Shown one piece after another: positions 33,919 through 42,210 of a stretch of DNA of 64,000 nucleotides (positions are counted from its first letter, which is position 1; every line of letters begins with the position of its first letter). Below the pieces are notes generated by a model. That model saw only the letters and a program-made list of their open reading frames with translations, did no database searches and was not told where the DNA came from. A program made the position numbers and the translations under genes. The DNA comes from Cobetia marina (GTDB lineage: Bacteria; Pseudomonadota; Gammaproteobacteria; Pseudomonadales; Halomonadaceae), in contig NZ_CP017114.1 in assembly GCF_001720485.1 (NCBI RefSeq), forward strand, positions 2,356,001 to 2,420,000. Direction: 5' to 3'.

Positions 33919-35013
33919 TCAGTGCTGCTGCCAGCGTGACTCGACATTGCGCTCCAGCACGCGGTCAAGCACACGATCCAGACTCAGCGTCACCCCCTTC
34001 CCGAATCGATCCATCATGCGACGCGGCTTTTCGAGACTGACTTCGAATATCTTGAGATCCTGCTTGAGATAGCCGGCCAGCAGCGCCTGACTTGTGCCCA
34101 CCTCATCGATCAGACCGATCGCGATCGCCTCGCTGCCATACCAGATGTCCCCTTGTGACACGGCTTCCACATCCAGTTGCGGACGACGGTTACCGACGTG
34201 CTGCTTGAACAGGTCATGGGTGCGGGCCAGGTCAGACAGGAACTTTTCACGCCCTTCTTCCGTATTCTCCCCCAGCATCGTCAGCGTTCGCTTGTAACGC
34301 CCAGCCGTCAGGATCTCCACATCGACATCGTGCTTCTTGAGAAGACGGTGCACATTGGGCACCTGTGCCACGACGCCGATGGACCCTATCACGGCAAACG
34401 GCGCCGCCACGACGTGATCAGCGGCACACGCCATCATGTACCCGCCACTCGCGGCCACCTTGTCGACGGTAATCGTCAGACGCGCGCCTGCCGCACGCAG
34501 ACGATCCAGCTGTGCGGCGGCCAGACCGTAGGCGTGCACCAGGCCACCACCAGATTCCAGTCGCAGTACCACTTCATCCTTGTCGGTCAGCACGCCTTCC
34601 AGCGCGGTGACTTGCTCGGCGAGGCTTTCCACTCCCGTCGCCTTGATATCGCCGACGAAGTCGAGCACGAACACCCGACGCCCGGCAGTGGAGTCCTGTT
34701 CCTGAACATCATCGGAAGGCTTGCGCTTCGCCTTGGCCTTGAGCGCCTTCTTGAGAGACTTGGCCTCCTGCTTCTCCTTCTTGGCACGTGCCTTGGCATT
34801 GGCGGTGCGCTCGGCATCTTCCAACCCGGCCTGTCCCAATTCCCGCTGGAGGTGCTGCATGCGCTCATGCCAGGGGCGAATCTTGAGGCGAGCCTCGCGC
34901 TCACCACTGTCCCCGTGACGGGCACGCACGATCATGAGGATGATCGCCCCAATGGCCACCACCACCGTGACTGCCTCGGCGAGAAAGAGGCCATATTCCG
35001 ATAACCATTGCAT
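33919..35013 (-). CDS. sohB: SohB-like S49 inner-membrane protease
   Basis: This 364-residue protease has one N-terminal membrane helix (AEAVTVVVAIGAIILMIVRA), a charged Lys/Ala/Glu-rich coiled-coil-like segment around 60-110, and an S49 peptidase domain. The conserved parts are VLRLESGGGLVHAYGLAAAQL and ITVDKVAASGGYMMACAADHV, which contains the nucleophile serine, followed by GSIGVV. The start at 35013 (MQWLSEYGLF) has AGGAG 12 bases upstream; the longer frame to 35325 has no signal. SohB removes signal peptides and degrades membrane-protein fragments. Confidence 0.92.
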   Translation of the reverse strand: MQWLSEYGLFLAEAVTVVVAIGAIILMIVRARHGDSGEREARLKIRPWHERMQHLQRELGQAGLEDAERTANAKARAKKEKQEAKSLKKALKAKAKRKPSDDVQEQDSTAGRRVFVLDFVGDIKATGVESLAEQVTALEGVLTDKDEVVLRLESGGGLVHAYGLAAAQLDRLRAAGARLTITVDKVAASGGYMMACAADHVVAAPFAVIGSIGVVAQVPNVHRLLKKHDVDVEILTAGRYKRTLTMLGENTEEGREKFLSDLARTHDLFKQHVGNRRPQLDVEAVSQGDIWYGSEAIAIGLIDEVGTSQALLAGYLKQDLKIFEVSLEKPRRMMDRFGKGVTLSLDRVLDRVLERNVESRWQQH

Positions 35014-35342
35014 GCACTTGCTCCTGAACGACATGGGTGTCGTCGGACACCGCGACCTGCACGGATCTGTCTGACGGACAACGACTTTAGCGGCCACCAG
35101 GCCAGCTGTGAGATTCCTGCTACATGGGGGCAAACGACCCTCTCTGCAAGGCGAGCACGGCGCTGCGAGACAGGGTGGCACAACGCGGGTTGATCCGGTC
35201 AGCGCAAGGGCCGCTGCAACGGAGGAGATCATCTTCGGCGCTTGATTGGAACGATCGTTTGAAATAGTCTGATGCACAGCCTTGAAAGTGCTGAACCCCA
35301 TATCCACTTTCCCAGCCTTCACCATTGAAAAGGAATATTGCC
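35014..35342. other. 329-base divergent promoter region
   Basis: It separates sohB (minus) from the SCP2 gene (plus). No gene or palindromic operator was recognised. Confidence 0.4.
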
Positions 35343-35660
35343 ATGGCAGACGCCAACGCCGTCATCGAGATGCTGAAAAGTCGCTTCAACCCGGACGCCG
35401 CCAAGGGCATGAACGACGTCTTCCAGTTCAACATCACCGACAGTGATGACTACTACATGGTCGTCAAGGATGGCACCCTGGACGTGGGCGAAGGGGAGCA
35501 CGACGATCCGTCCGTCACGCTGTCCACTGACAGCGATACCCTCAAGGGCGTGATGAAGGGCGAAGTCGACGGCATGCAGGCCTTCATGACGGGCCGCCTG
35601 AAAGCGACCGGCAACATCATGCTGGCCACCAAGCTGACCTCTCTCTTCCCGAACAAGTGA
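35343..35660 (+). CDS. SCP2 sterol-carrier-like lipid-binding protein
   Basis: This 105-residue protein has the SCP2 fold. The hydrophobic strand FQFNITDSDDYYMVVKDG and the later strand DPSVTLSTDSDTLKGVMKGEVDG form the lipid-facing sheet, and MTGRLKATGNIMLATKLTSLF is the C-terminal helix that closes the tunnel. Bacterial members bind fatty acyl or isoprenoid lipids. AAGGAA precedes the ATG at 35343. It is monocistronic between sohB and a strong terminator. Confidence 0.92.
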   Translation: MADANAVIEMLKSRFNPDAAKGMNDVFQFNITDSDDYYMVVKDGTLDVGEGEHDDPSVTLSTDSDTLKGVMKGEVDGMQAFMTGRLKATGNIMLATKLTSLFPNK

Positions 35661-35691
35661 CGGCAGAACAGCGGATGCGACCTCTGCTGAT

Positions 35692-35716
35692 CGGTATCGC
35701 TCGATGAGCGATACCG
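35692..35716. other. First of two adjacent perfect hairpins
   Basis: CGGTATCGCTC pairs with GAGCGATACCG around GAT (11 bp). The second hairpin begins at the last base of this one. The pair may give two-step termination or a structured RNA end. Confidence 0.7.
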
Positions 35717-35760
35717 TCAATGAAAACGCCCCTGCCATTGGCAGGGGCGTTTTCATTGAC
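35716..35760. terminator. Bidirectional terminator between SCP2 and nudC
   Basis: A perfect 21-bp stem (35716-35736 with 35740-35760) has a 3-base loop. The A/T-rich outer arm gives a T-run on both strands. Confidence 0.93.
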
Positions 35761-35778
35761 AGCCCGGAGTGCCAGGCG

Positions 35779-36552
35779 TCAGCGGCCGCTGGCCACCGAG
35801 CGCAGGAAGTTGTCGATCAAGGCATGCGAGATCGAGAACTTCGGCGGCAAGCCAGGCAAGGATTCAGGTGTGAACCACTGGGCATCCTCTATCTCATGGC
35901 CATCAATAGCGATCTCCCCGCCCGCATATTCGGCGTAGTATCCCAACATGAAGGAGTGGGGAAATGGCCAGGATTGGCTCTGGAAGTAACTCACGCGCCC
36001 GACCTCGACACCCACTTCTTCCAGGACCTCGCGCCTCACCGCTTCCTCGGCGCTTTCCCCGGCTTCGATGAAGCCGGCCAGGGTCGAGTACATGCCGGGC
36101 CCGAAACGCGGACTGCGTGCCAGCAGCAACTCACGCCCACGCGTGATCAGCGTGATGATGCAGGGCGAGATTCGCGGATAGCTGCGATGCTGGCAGCCGG
36201 TACAGTGCATCGCGAACTCATGTTCCAGACGTTTCATTCGCTTGCCACAACGTCCACAGAAACGATGGTCCCGCGCCCACTTGAGCACCTGCAGGGCACT
36301 TGAGAGCAGCGGGAACTGCTCTCTGGGCAGTGAATGCAACCATTGCCGAGCGCCTGGCCACTCGGAAGACCCATTCTCGCCAAGCACGGCGATCGGCGCC
36401 CCCTGCCACTCTCCCAGTGCAATCGCGCCGGATGGCCAGTCGCATGGCGGTTGAATGATGCCGCCATCGGGCGCCGGGGCGACCCCGTCGCGCCCGATGC
36501 GAATCAGGTACCCCTGACGCTGGTTCACTCGTGACAGATCACGTATCAGCAT
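35779..36552 (-). CDS. nudC: NADH pyrophosphatase (NudC-type Nudix hydrolase)
   Basis: It splits NADH to NMNH and AMP and can remove NAD caps from RNA. The 257-residue protein has a four-cysteine zinc ribbon (FCGRCGKR and HCTGCQH), the Nudix box GFIEAGESAEEAVRREVLEE, and SQSWPFPHSFMLGY, the motif that distinguishes NudC from other Nudix enzymes (usually SQPWPFPxS, here with Ser for Pro). Its start overlaps the dnaQ stop by one base, so the two are translated as a unit. The order dnaQ-nudC is less usual than dnaQ beside rnhA alone. Confidence 0.93.
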   Translation of the reverse strand: MLIRDLSRVNQRQGYLIRIGRDGVAPAPDGGIIQPPCDWPSGAIALGEWQGAPIAVLGENGSSEWPGARQWLHSLPREQFPLLSSALQVLKWARDHRFCGRCGKRMKRLEHEFAMHCTGCQHRSYPRISPCIITLITRGRELLLARSPRFGPGMYSTLAGFIEAGESAEEAVRREVLEEVGVEVGRVSYFQSQSWPFPHSFMLGYYAEYAGGEIAIDGHEIEDAQWFTPESLPGLPPKFSISHALIDNFLRSVASGR

Positions 36553-37325
36553 CAGACAGCGCCTCCCGGGTTGCCTCTGCCGTCAAGGCTGCCCAGCGCG
36601 TCGATCGCCACCTTGTCAAAGGCACATTCTGTCTTGGCACGAATTTCCTCGCACCAGGCAGCATGGCGCTCAAGCTCCAGCGCCGAGAGCCCGGGCGTGA
36701 CCAGACGCGGGCGGTCCGCCCGAAGGCGACGCACCCCGACAATGCCGCCCTCTCCCTCATCACCATCGTCTATGTCGTCCAGCCCGAGCGCCGTCTGCCC
36801 GCCGGTCATCGCCAGATAGACGTCGCCGAGGATCTCCGCATCCAGCAAGGCACCGTGCAGCACGCGGTGCCCATTGTCGATATCGTAGCGCTTGCACAGC
36901 GCATCCAGGTTGTTGCGCTGACCGGGGTGCTTCTCACGGGCGAGCTTCAGGGTATCGAGGATCGCGCAGTGTTCCGCCACCGGCCCCAGCGGCTGGCTAC
37001 GCCGTGGATTGATCAGGCCGAATTCATGATCAATGAAGCCGACGTCAAAGGGCGCGTTGTGAATGACGAGCTGGGCGCCCTTGATGAACTCCCAGAAGGC
37101 ATCCGCCACGTCCGCGAAGACCGGCTCATTGGCGACCCGTTCATCGGTGATGCCGTGGACGCCGATCGCCTCTTCATCGATCAATCGCTCCGGATTGATG
37201 TACTGGTGATAAGTGCGCCCCGTCAAACGGCGATTGATCATCTCCACCGCACCGATCTCGATCAGACGGTGGCCTTCCTTCGGGTCGATACCGGTCGTTT
37301 CGGTATCGAGAATAATCTGACGCAT
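36552..37325 (-). CDS. dnaQ: DNA polymerase III epsilon subunit
   Basis: This is the 3'-5' proofreading exonuclease of the replicase, 257 residues from the ATG at 37325. The DnaQ motifs are all present: ExoI in ILDTETTG, ExoII in HNAPFDVGFIDHE and ExoIII in HGALLDAEILGDVY. A clamp-binding-like segment (QTALGLDDIDD) follows the catalytic domain, and the tail to the stop carries the polymerase-contacting region. AAGAGG stands upstream of the start. The frame from 37388 gives an alternative N-terminus without support. Confidence 0.95.
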   Translation of the reverse strand: MRQIILDTETTGIDPKEGHRLIEIGAVEMINRRLTGRTYHQYINPERLIDEEAIGVHGITDERVANEPVFADVADAFWEFIKGAQLVIHNAPFDVGFIDHEFGLINPRRSQPLGPVAEHCAILDTLKLAREKHPGQRNNLDALCKRYDIDNGHRVLHGALLDAEILGDVYLAMTGGQTALGLDDIDDGDEGEGGIVGVRRLRADRPRLVTPGLSALELERHAAWCEEIRAKTECAFDKVAIDALGSLDGRGNPGGAV

Positions 37326-37496
37326 CTCAGACCTCTTGGTGAACGGGACCTGGTGAACGGGTCCGGGTGAACTTGGCTCTGAAGACACTGGTCCTGATGT
37401 ATCCGACGCTGGTGCTTCTGACGCTGAGGTTTGTGACTTAGTGGCGTCTGACTCAGTGACACCTGACTCTGAGCTGCCGGGCCAGTGGCCGCGTGC

Positions 37497-37997
37497 TCAA
37501 CGGCGTGACTGCATCTCATCGATCGCTTCATTGGCAAGGCTATCGGCACGTTCATTGCCTTCGTCGCCACTGTGGCCCTTGACCCAGCGCCACTCGATAT
37601 CATGACGCTGACTCTGTTCCAGCAACGCCTTCCACAGCGCCTCATTCTTGACCGGATGCTTGGCAGCCGTCTTCCAGCCGCGCTTGACCCAGCCATGGAC
37701 CCACTTGGTGATGCCATTCTTGACGTATTCGGAGTCCGTCCACAGCACCACGTCACAGCGCCGGGTCAACGCCTTCAGGGCCTCGATGGCGGCCATCAGC
37801 TCCATGCGATTGTTGGTGGTGTCCTGTTCGCTGCCCTTGAGTTCCTTGCGATGCTTGCCACTGACGAGAATGGCTCCCCACCCTCCCGGGCCGGGATTTC
37901 CCCGGCAGGCACCATCGGTATGGATGACCACCCGAGGGCTGGGGGCGGCTGAGGAGGCATCATTGGCGAGATCGGACGAGGAGACACTGTGACTCAC
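37497..37997 (-). CDS. rnhA: Ribonuclease HI
   Basis: It cleaves RNA in RNA-DNA hybrids. The four acidic catalytic residues are in [42 protein letters not shown] and [15 protein letters not shown]. The frame reaches back to 38084, but a GTG at 37997, with AAGAG upstream, gives about 166 residues with a 20-residue N-terminal extension. No ATG lies closer to the domain, so the exact start is uncertain. It sits between dnaQ and the methyltransferase gene, the usual gammaproteobacterial order. Confidence 0.93.
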   Translation of the reverse strand: MSHSVSSSDLANDASSAAPSPRVVIHTDGACRGNPGPGGWGAILVSGKHRKELKGSEQDTTNNRMELMAAIEALKALTRRCDVVLWTDSEYVKNGITKWVHGWVKRGWKTAAKHPVKNEALWKALLEQSQRHDIEWRWVKGHSGDEGNERADSLANEAIDEMQSRR

Positions 37998-38188
37998 AGG
38001 GGAACACTCTTGGAGAAAGGACAGGACACAGGCAATGACACGACGCGACGTCACTTCGACGCGGGCTTGCTGCCAGGGCGACATTCTAACCGCTCATGCC
38101 GGATAGCGGCAAAGCGACCTGTGTGTCCTTACAGTCCATGTCAGCCCACCTGGCGACACGGACGGCGTGTCGGCATGCCCTGCACGGC

Positions 38189-39034
38189 TCACACCTTGCC
38201 CGAGTCATCCGACGAACGGGAGTCATGATTGTCGCGTGAATGCAGGCGGGTCACCTGCCCGATGGCGACACCGGGAATCGCCACGCGTGAGCGCTTGGCA
38301 TTCAGAGGCTGCACGTACCCGACATTGCGACGGGCCCGTATCAGCATCAGGCTGCCCAGAGGCAGGTTGTAACGGCGTCCCATCCGTTCGAGCCAACCAT
38401 GGCGCAGGCGCAAGCCAGGCAGATGAAATCCCGCGTAGTCGATACGCTCGATCTCGAAGTCCACGAAGGCCAACCAGTCCCTGAGCGCCGCCGGGGTGCG
38501 CCAGCTGCCTTCCCAGGGAGTGATGTGCCGCCGCCGGGGGTCGAGGCGCAGCAGACCCTCCCCGGACATCGGCTGCCAGGCGACGATGATCAGACAACCG
38601 CTGGAGCGCAGGACACGCGCCGCTTCGCGCAAGAGGCGATGGGGTTCCGGCGCGACCTCCAGCAGATGATGGATCATCACCATGTCCATGCTTTCATCTG
38701 GCAGGGCCAGCTGAGTGAGCGGGCAGATGAGGGTCGATGGCGACTGGGCCAGGGCGGGCTCCGGCGCCCAATGGATGGCATGCCGGATGGGAGACAAGGA
38801 GAGCAGGTCATTGTCTCCCGGCCCCAGACACAGACTGTGGAAGCCGAAGCAACGCTCGAACAGCGGCGTCAACATCTCGCGCTCGGCGATGAGAATGTCC
38901 TTGCCGTCCGCCCCTTCAAGAAAGGCGCGCATCGCTCGCACGTGGGCGCCCAGCAGCCGCGCGTGCTGTCGGCGACGCGCTTCCGGGGTGAGTTGCGCAG
39001 CGGAATCCGCCCCGCGTGAGCGACTTTTCCACAT
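38189..39034 (-). CDS. SAM-dependent methyltransferase (YafS-like)
   Basis: This class I methyltransferase has about 281 residues when started at the ATG at 39034, which has GGGAG eight bases upstream; an in-frame ATG at 39058 is possible. SAM-binding features are CLGPGDNDLLSL and DMVMIHHLLEVAPEPHRLLREAARVLRSSG. Its place between gloB and rnhA matches YafS of enteric bacteria, whose substrate is unknown. The last 25 residues are polar and rich in Ser, Asp and Arg. Confidence 0.88.
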   Translation of the reverse strand: MWKSRSRGADSAAQLTPEARRRQHARLLGAHVRAMRAFLEGADGKDILIAEREMLTPLFERCFGFHSLCLGPGDNDLLSLSPIRHAIHWAPEPALAQSPSTLICPLTQLALPDESMDMVMIHHLLEVAPEPHRLLREAARVLRSSGCLIIVAWQPMSGEGLLRLDPRRRHITPWEGSWRTPAALRDWLAFVDFEIERIDYAGFHLPGLRLRHGWLERMGRRYNLPLGSLMLIRARRNVGYVQPLNAKRSRVAIPGVAIGQVTRLHSRDNHDSRSSDDSGKV

Positions 39035-39454
39035 CCCTGCATCTCCCGTCTCTTTCATGGGGGAGCGCCCCACGCGCAAGCAAGATGTCACACACTTCTA
39101 CATTCTCACACCACAAGAGGTTTGACACTTACCCGCTTGCTCGGCAGGCTTTACGCCTTTGCATGGCGATACGTCAGCCGCTTGCGCGCTGCCAACGCCA
39201 GACACCCCGGAAAAGAGCGGCGATGAACGCCCCGGGCTGTCCGATGAGAAATCGCATCGTCGATGCCACGCCAAAACCTCCGTGAGCAATGGCCTCGACA
39301 TCACTTGAAGACATCGTATCCACCATATGCCTGGCGAAGGCTTGCGCCAATCGCCAGCGGGACGGAACTGCCAAGTTCTTTCATTCGGTCACGTCACCGG
39401 CAGCCTCCCCCGTCACGCAATGGGATACCGACACGACAAGAGTACCTGACCACC

Positions 39455-40243
39455 ATGATGAGCGTTACGCCCATAGCGGCCTTTCAGGACAACTATATCT
39501 GGCTGATCCAGAGCGACGACAGCGACACGGTTGCCGTCGTCGATCCGGGTGATGCCACACCGGTGATCGAGGTTCTGGAAACCCGCGGCCTGACTCTGGA
39601 CACGATTCTGATCACTCACCACCATCAGGATCACACCGGCGGCCTCCCCGAGCTGATCAAGCGCTACCGCCCTCGCGTGGTCGGCCCGCACAACCCGGCC
39701 ATCGAGGGAATCGATGTGCGTGTCGCCGATGGTGACAGCGTGCGCGTGCAGGGACGCTTGTTCGATGTCCTGGAAGTGCCCGGCCACACACTGGACCACA
39801 TCGCGTTCGTGAGTGCCGGCATGCCGGGGCTGCTGTTCTGCGGGGACACCCTCTTCAGTGCGGGCTGTGGCCGTCTGTTCGAAGGCACACCAGAGCAGAT
39901 GCACCAGTCACTCACGCGCCTGACATCACTCCCTGAAGACACCCTCGTCTTCCCGGCTCACGAGTACACCCTGGCCAACCTGGCATTTTCCCGCGCGGCG
40001 GAGCCTGACAACACGCAACGCGATCAGGTGATCGCCGAGTGTGAGCGCGCCCGCGAGACCGGCCGCCCGACCCTCCCGAGTCGCATCGCGCGTGAAAGAC
40101 AGATCAACCCCTTCCTGCGCAGTGATGACCCCACCTTGCAACAACGCTTGCTCCAGCAAGGACGCCTCACTGCCTCAGAGGGCCAGCCCCTCACGTCACT
40201 GGCAGCCTTCACGGCACTGCGCCAGTGGAAGGACAGCTTCTAG
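39455..40243 (+). CDS. gloB: Hydroxyacylglutathione hydrolase (glyoxalase II)
   Basis: It hydrolyses S-lactoylglutathione to lactate and glutathione in methylglyoxal detoxification. The 262-residue metallo-beta-lactamase-fold protein carries the metal motif ITHHHQDHTGG, HTLDHIAF and FCGDTLFSAGCGRLFEGT. The C-terminal glutathione-binding part reads RERQINPFLRSDDP. Two adjacent ATGs (39455 and 39458) are possible starts; the longer frame from 39263 is rejected. It is divergent from the methyltransferase and upstream of mltD. Confidence 0.95.
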   Translation: MMSVTPIAAFQDNYIWLIQSDDSDTVAVVDPGDATPVIEVLETRGLTLDTILITHHHQDHTGGLPELIKRYRPRVVGPHNPAIEGIDVRVADGDSVRVQGRLFDVLEVPGHTLDHIAFVSAGMPGLLFCGDTLFSAGCGRLFEGTPEQMHQSLTRLTSLPEDTLVFPAHEYTLANLAFSRAAEPDNTQRDQVIAECERARETGRPTLPSRIARERQINPFLRSDDPTLQQRLLQQGRLTASEGQPLTSLAAFTALRQWKDSF

Positions 40244-40420
40244 ACCCGCTGACCGCGCGCCTGCCCACGACCTGAAGATGGGCAGGCGTCTCGCGTGACA
40301 GCGGGTCGGGTTCTCGTGATCCCGATCAGCCCCCGCAGTCACAGTTTGCGCCGGAATGTCCGGCATGCTGAGCCCGTGTCGTGCCCATCCGACGCAGGCT
40401 CGCCAAAGAGTACTCCGTCA

Positions 40421-41839
40421 ATGCATCAGCAAGACCTCCGTACCGACGACACCTCTGTCATCAAGACATCTGCCGCCGACACGCCGGCCCGCCTGCCACT
40501 GACTGCTGAACGTCTGCGTTACCTGATTCGCCTCGCCTCCCTCGGAGCCGGCCTGTGCCTGCCGCTGATGGCGACCCCTGCCAACGCAAGCTCCCGGGCG
40601 CTCGACGACCTGACACCCACCAGCGTGCATCAGAGCGCTCCTCTGAATTTCATGCAAGCCATCGATGCGGTGCCCGCGCGCTACGATGATGTGTGGGAGC
40701 GCCTGCGTGCCGGCTATCAGCTGCAGCAGGACACCGGACGCCCTCGAGTACGCAAATGGATCGACTGGTATGAAGAGCACCCGGAGCACGTGGAGCGTAT
40801 CGCCGAACAGGCTCGCCCCTGGCTGCGTTACGTGACGCGTCGCACCGAGGCGCGCGGCCTTCCAGCCGAACTTGCCCTGCTGCCTTTCATCGAGAGTGCC
40901 TATGATCCGGATGCCGCCCACCCCGGCGGCGCCACCGGCATGTGGCAGTTCATGCCCCAGACCGGCGATGCCATGGGCCTGACCCGCAACCGCTGGTACG
41001 ACGGCCGCAAGGACGTCCTGATGGCCACCGATGCCGCATTGGATTATCTGCAGTCCCAGGGCGAACGCTGGTACGACGGAGACTGGGAGCTTGCGCTGGC
41101 CGCCTACAACGCCGGCGCCGGCACCGTGAACCGCGCGCGCCGACGTACCGGCTCAGGGGATGAGGATTACTGGAACATCAAGCTGCCCAGCGAGACCATG
41201 GAGTACGTGCCCAAGCTGCTGGCGCTGGCTGCGGTGATCCGTGAACCCGAAGAGTACGGCCTGAATCTGCCGGCGATTCCGGACACCCCGGAAATCGCCG
41301 CTGTCGATACCCGGGGCCAGCTTGACCTTTCCGTTGCCGCCAGACTGGCTGGCATCAGCGAAAGCGAGCTGCGCACCCTGAATCCCGCGTACAAGCGGTG
41401 GGCGACAAGCCCGGGAGACAGCTCGCTGGTGATTCCGGCCACGGCACGTGACACCTTCCTCAGCAAGCTTGAGACCCTGCCGCAAGAGACCCGCGAAAGC
41501 TGGGCGGAGTACCGTGTCCAGCGTGGCGACAGCCTGTCGGTCATCGCCCGGCGCAGTGGACTGACACTGGCGGAGCTCAAGCAGAAGAATCGCCTGAGCG
41601 GCAACACCATCCGGGTCGGTCAGCCTCTATTGGTGCCTGACGCCACTCGCGGCGTGGCAGCGGCGCAACTCGCAGAAGCCAACGGCCTCAAGAAGGTGCG
41701 CGTCAAGCGTGGCGATTCGCTGTCGGTGATTGCGGCGCGTCACAATGTCACCACCCGCCAGATCGCGCGTTGGAACAAGCTCTCTTCCGCCGATTATCTG
41801 CGTCCGGGCCAGATGCTGACGCTCTACAGCGCCAACTGA
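40421..41839 (+). CDS. mltD: Lytic murein transglycosylase D with two LysM repeats
   Basis: It cuts peptidoglycan glycan strands, leaving anhydro-muramic acid ends. The SLT domain contains the catalytic glutamate in LLPFIESAYDPDA and the motifs GATGMWQFMP and ALAAYNAGAGTVNRA. Two C-terminal LysM repeats (YRVQRGDSLSVIARRSG and VRVKRGDSLSVIAARHN) bind the wall. From the ATG at 40421 it has 472 residues; the secretion signal (LIRLASLGAGLCLPL, cleavage near ANA-SS) follows an unusually long polar n-region of about 30 residues. There is no lipobox cysteine at the cleavage site, so it is probably soluble in the periplasm, unlike E. coli MltD. Confidence 0.93.
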   Translation: MHQQDLRTDDTSVIKTSAADTPARLPLTAERLRYLIRLASLGAGLCLPLMATPANASSRALDDLTPTSVHQSAPLNFMQAIDAVPARYDDVWERLRAGYQLQQDTGRPRVRKWIDWYEEHPEHVERIAEQARPWLRYVTRRTEARGLPAELALLPFIESAYDPDAAHPGGATGMWQFMPQTGDAMGLTRNRWYDGRKDVLMATDAALDYLQSQGERWYDGDWELALAAYNAGAGTVNRARRRTGSGDEDYWNIKLPSETMEYVPKLLALAAVIREPEEYGLNLPAIPDTPEIAAVDTRGQLDLSVAARLAGISESELRTLNPAYKRWATSPGDSSLVIPATARDTFLSKLETLPQETRESWAEYRVQRGDSLSVIARRSGLTLAELKQKNRLSGNTIRVGQPLLVPDATRGVAAAQLAEANGLKKVRVKRGDSLSVIAARHNVTTRQIARWNKLSSADYLRPGQMLTLYSAN

Positions 41840-41880
41840 GCGCCATCGCCTGCGCAGCACCTACGCAGCACGTACGCAAC

Positions 41881-41923
41881 ATCAAGACGCCCCCGCCATG
41901 CTCCATGGCGGGGGCGTCTTGAT
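41881..41923 (+). terminator. Terminator after mltD
   Basis: A perfect 20-bp stem (41881-41900 with 41904-41923) has a 3-base loop. The remaining 287 bases before yejA show no gene. Confidence 0.93.
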
Positions 41924-42210
41924 ATCAAGCACCTGTCAGCCTGGACTCCTCCAGCACTCGGAGACCGACACTCGGTGGCCGACACCGCGAGGCAACAACA
42001 GACACTGAAACGCCGGCACTGACACCAGTCAGTCGCCCTCGTCGTGGTCGAACAATGGTCGATAACGGGGAACTTCGATACTCTTGGCGAGGTCGATGCT
42101 TGCGGACCCCCTGGCAGTGAGTTGACTTGCCGGCCTTGTGTCCACCAGTGCCGCCCGACATTGTCACCTGGCCCTTCGCGCCATGATCCCCCATTCAAGG
42201 ATGTCCTTTG

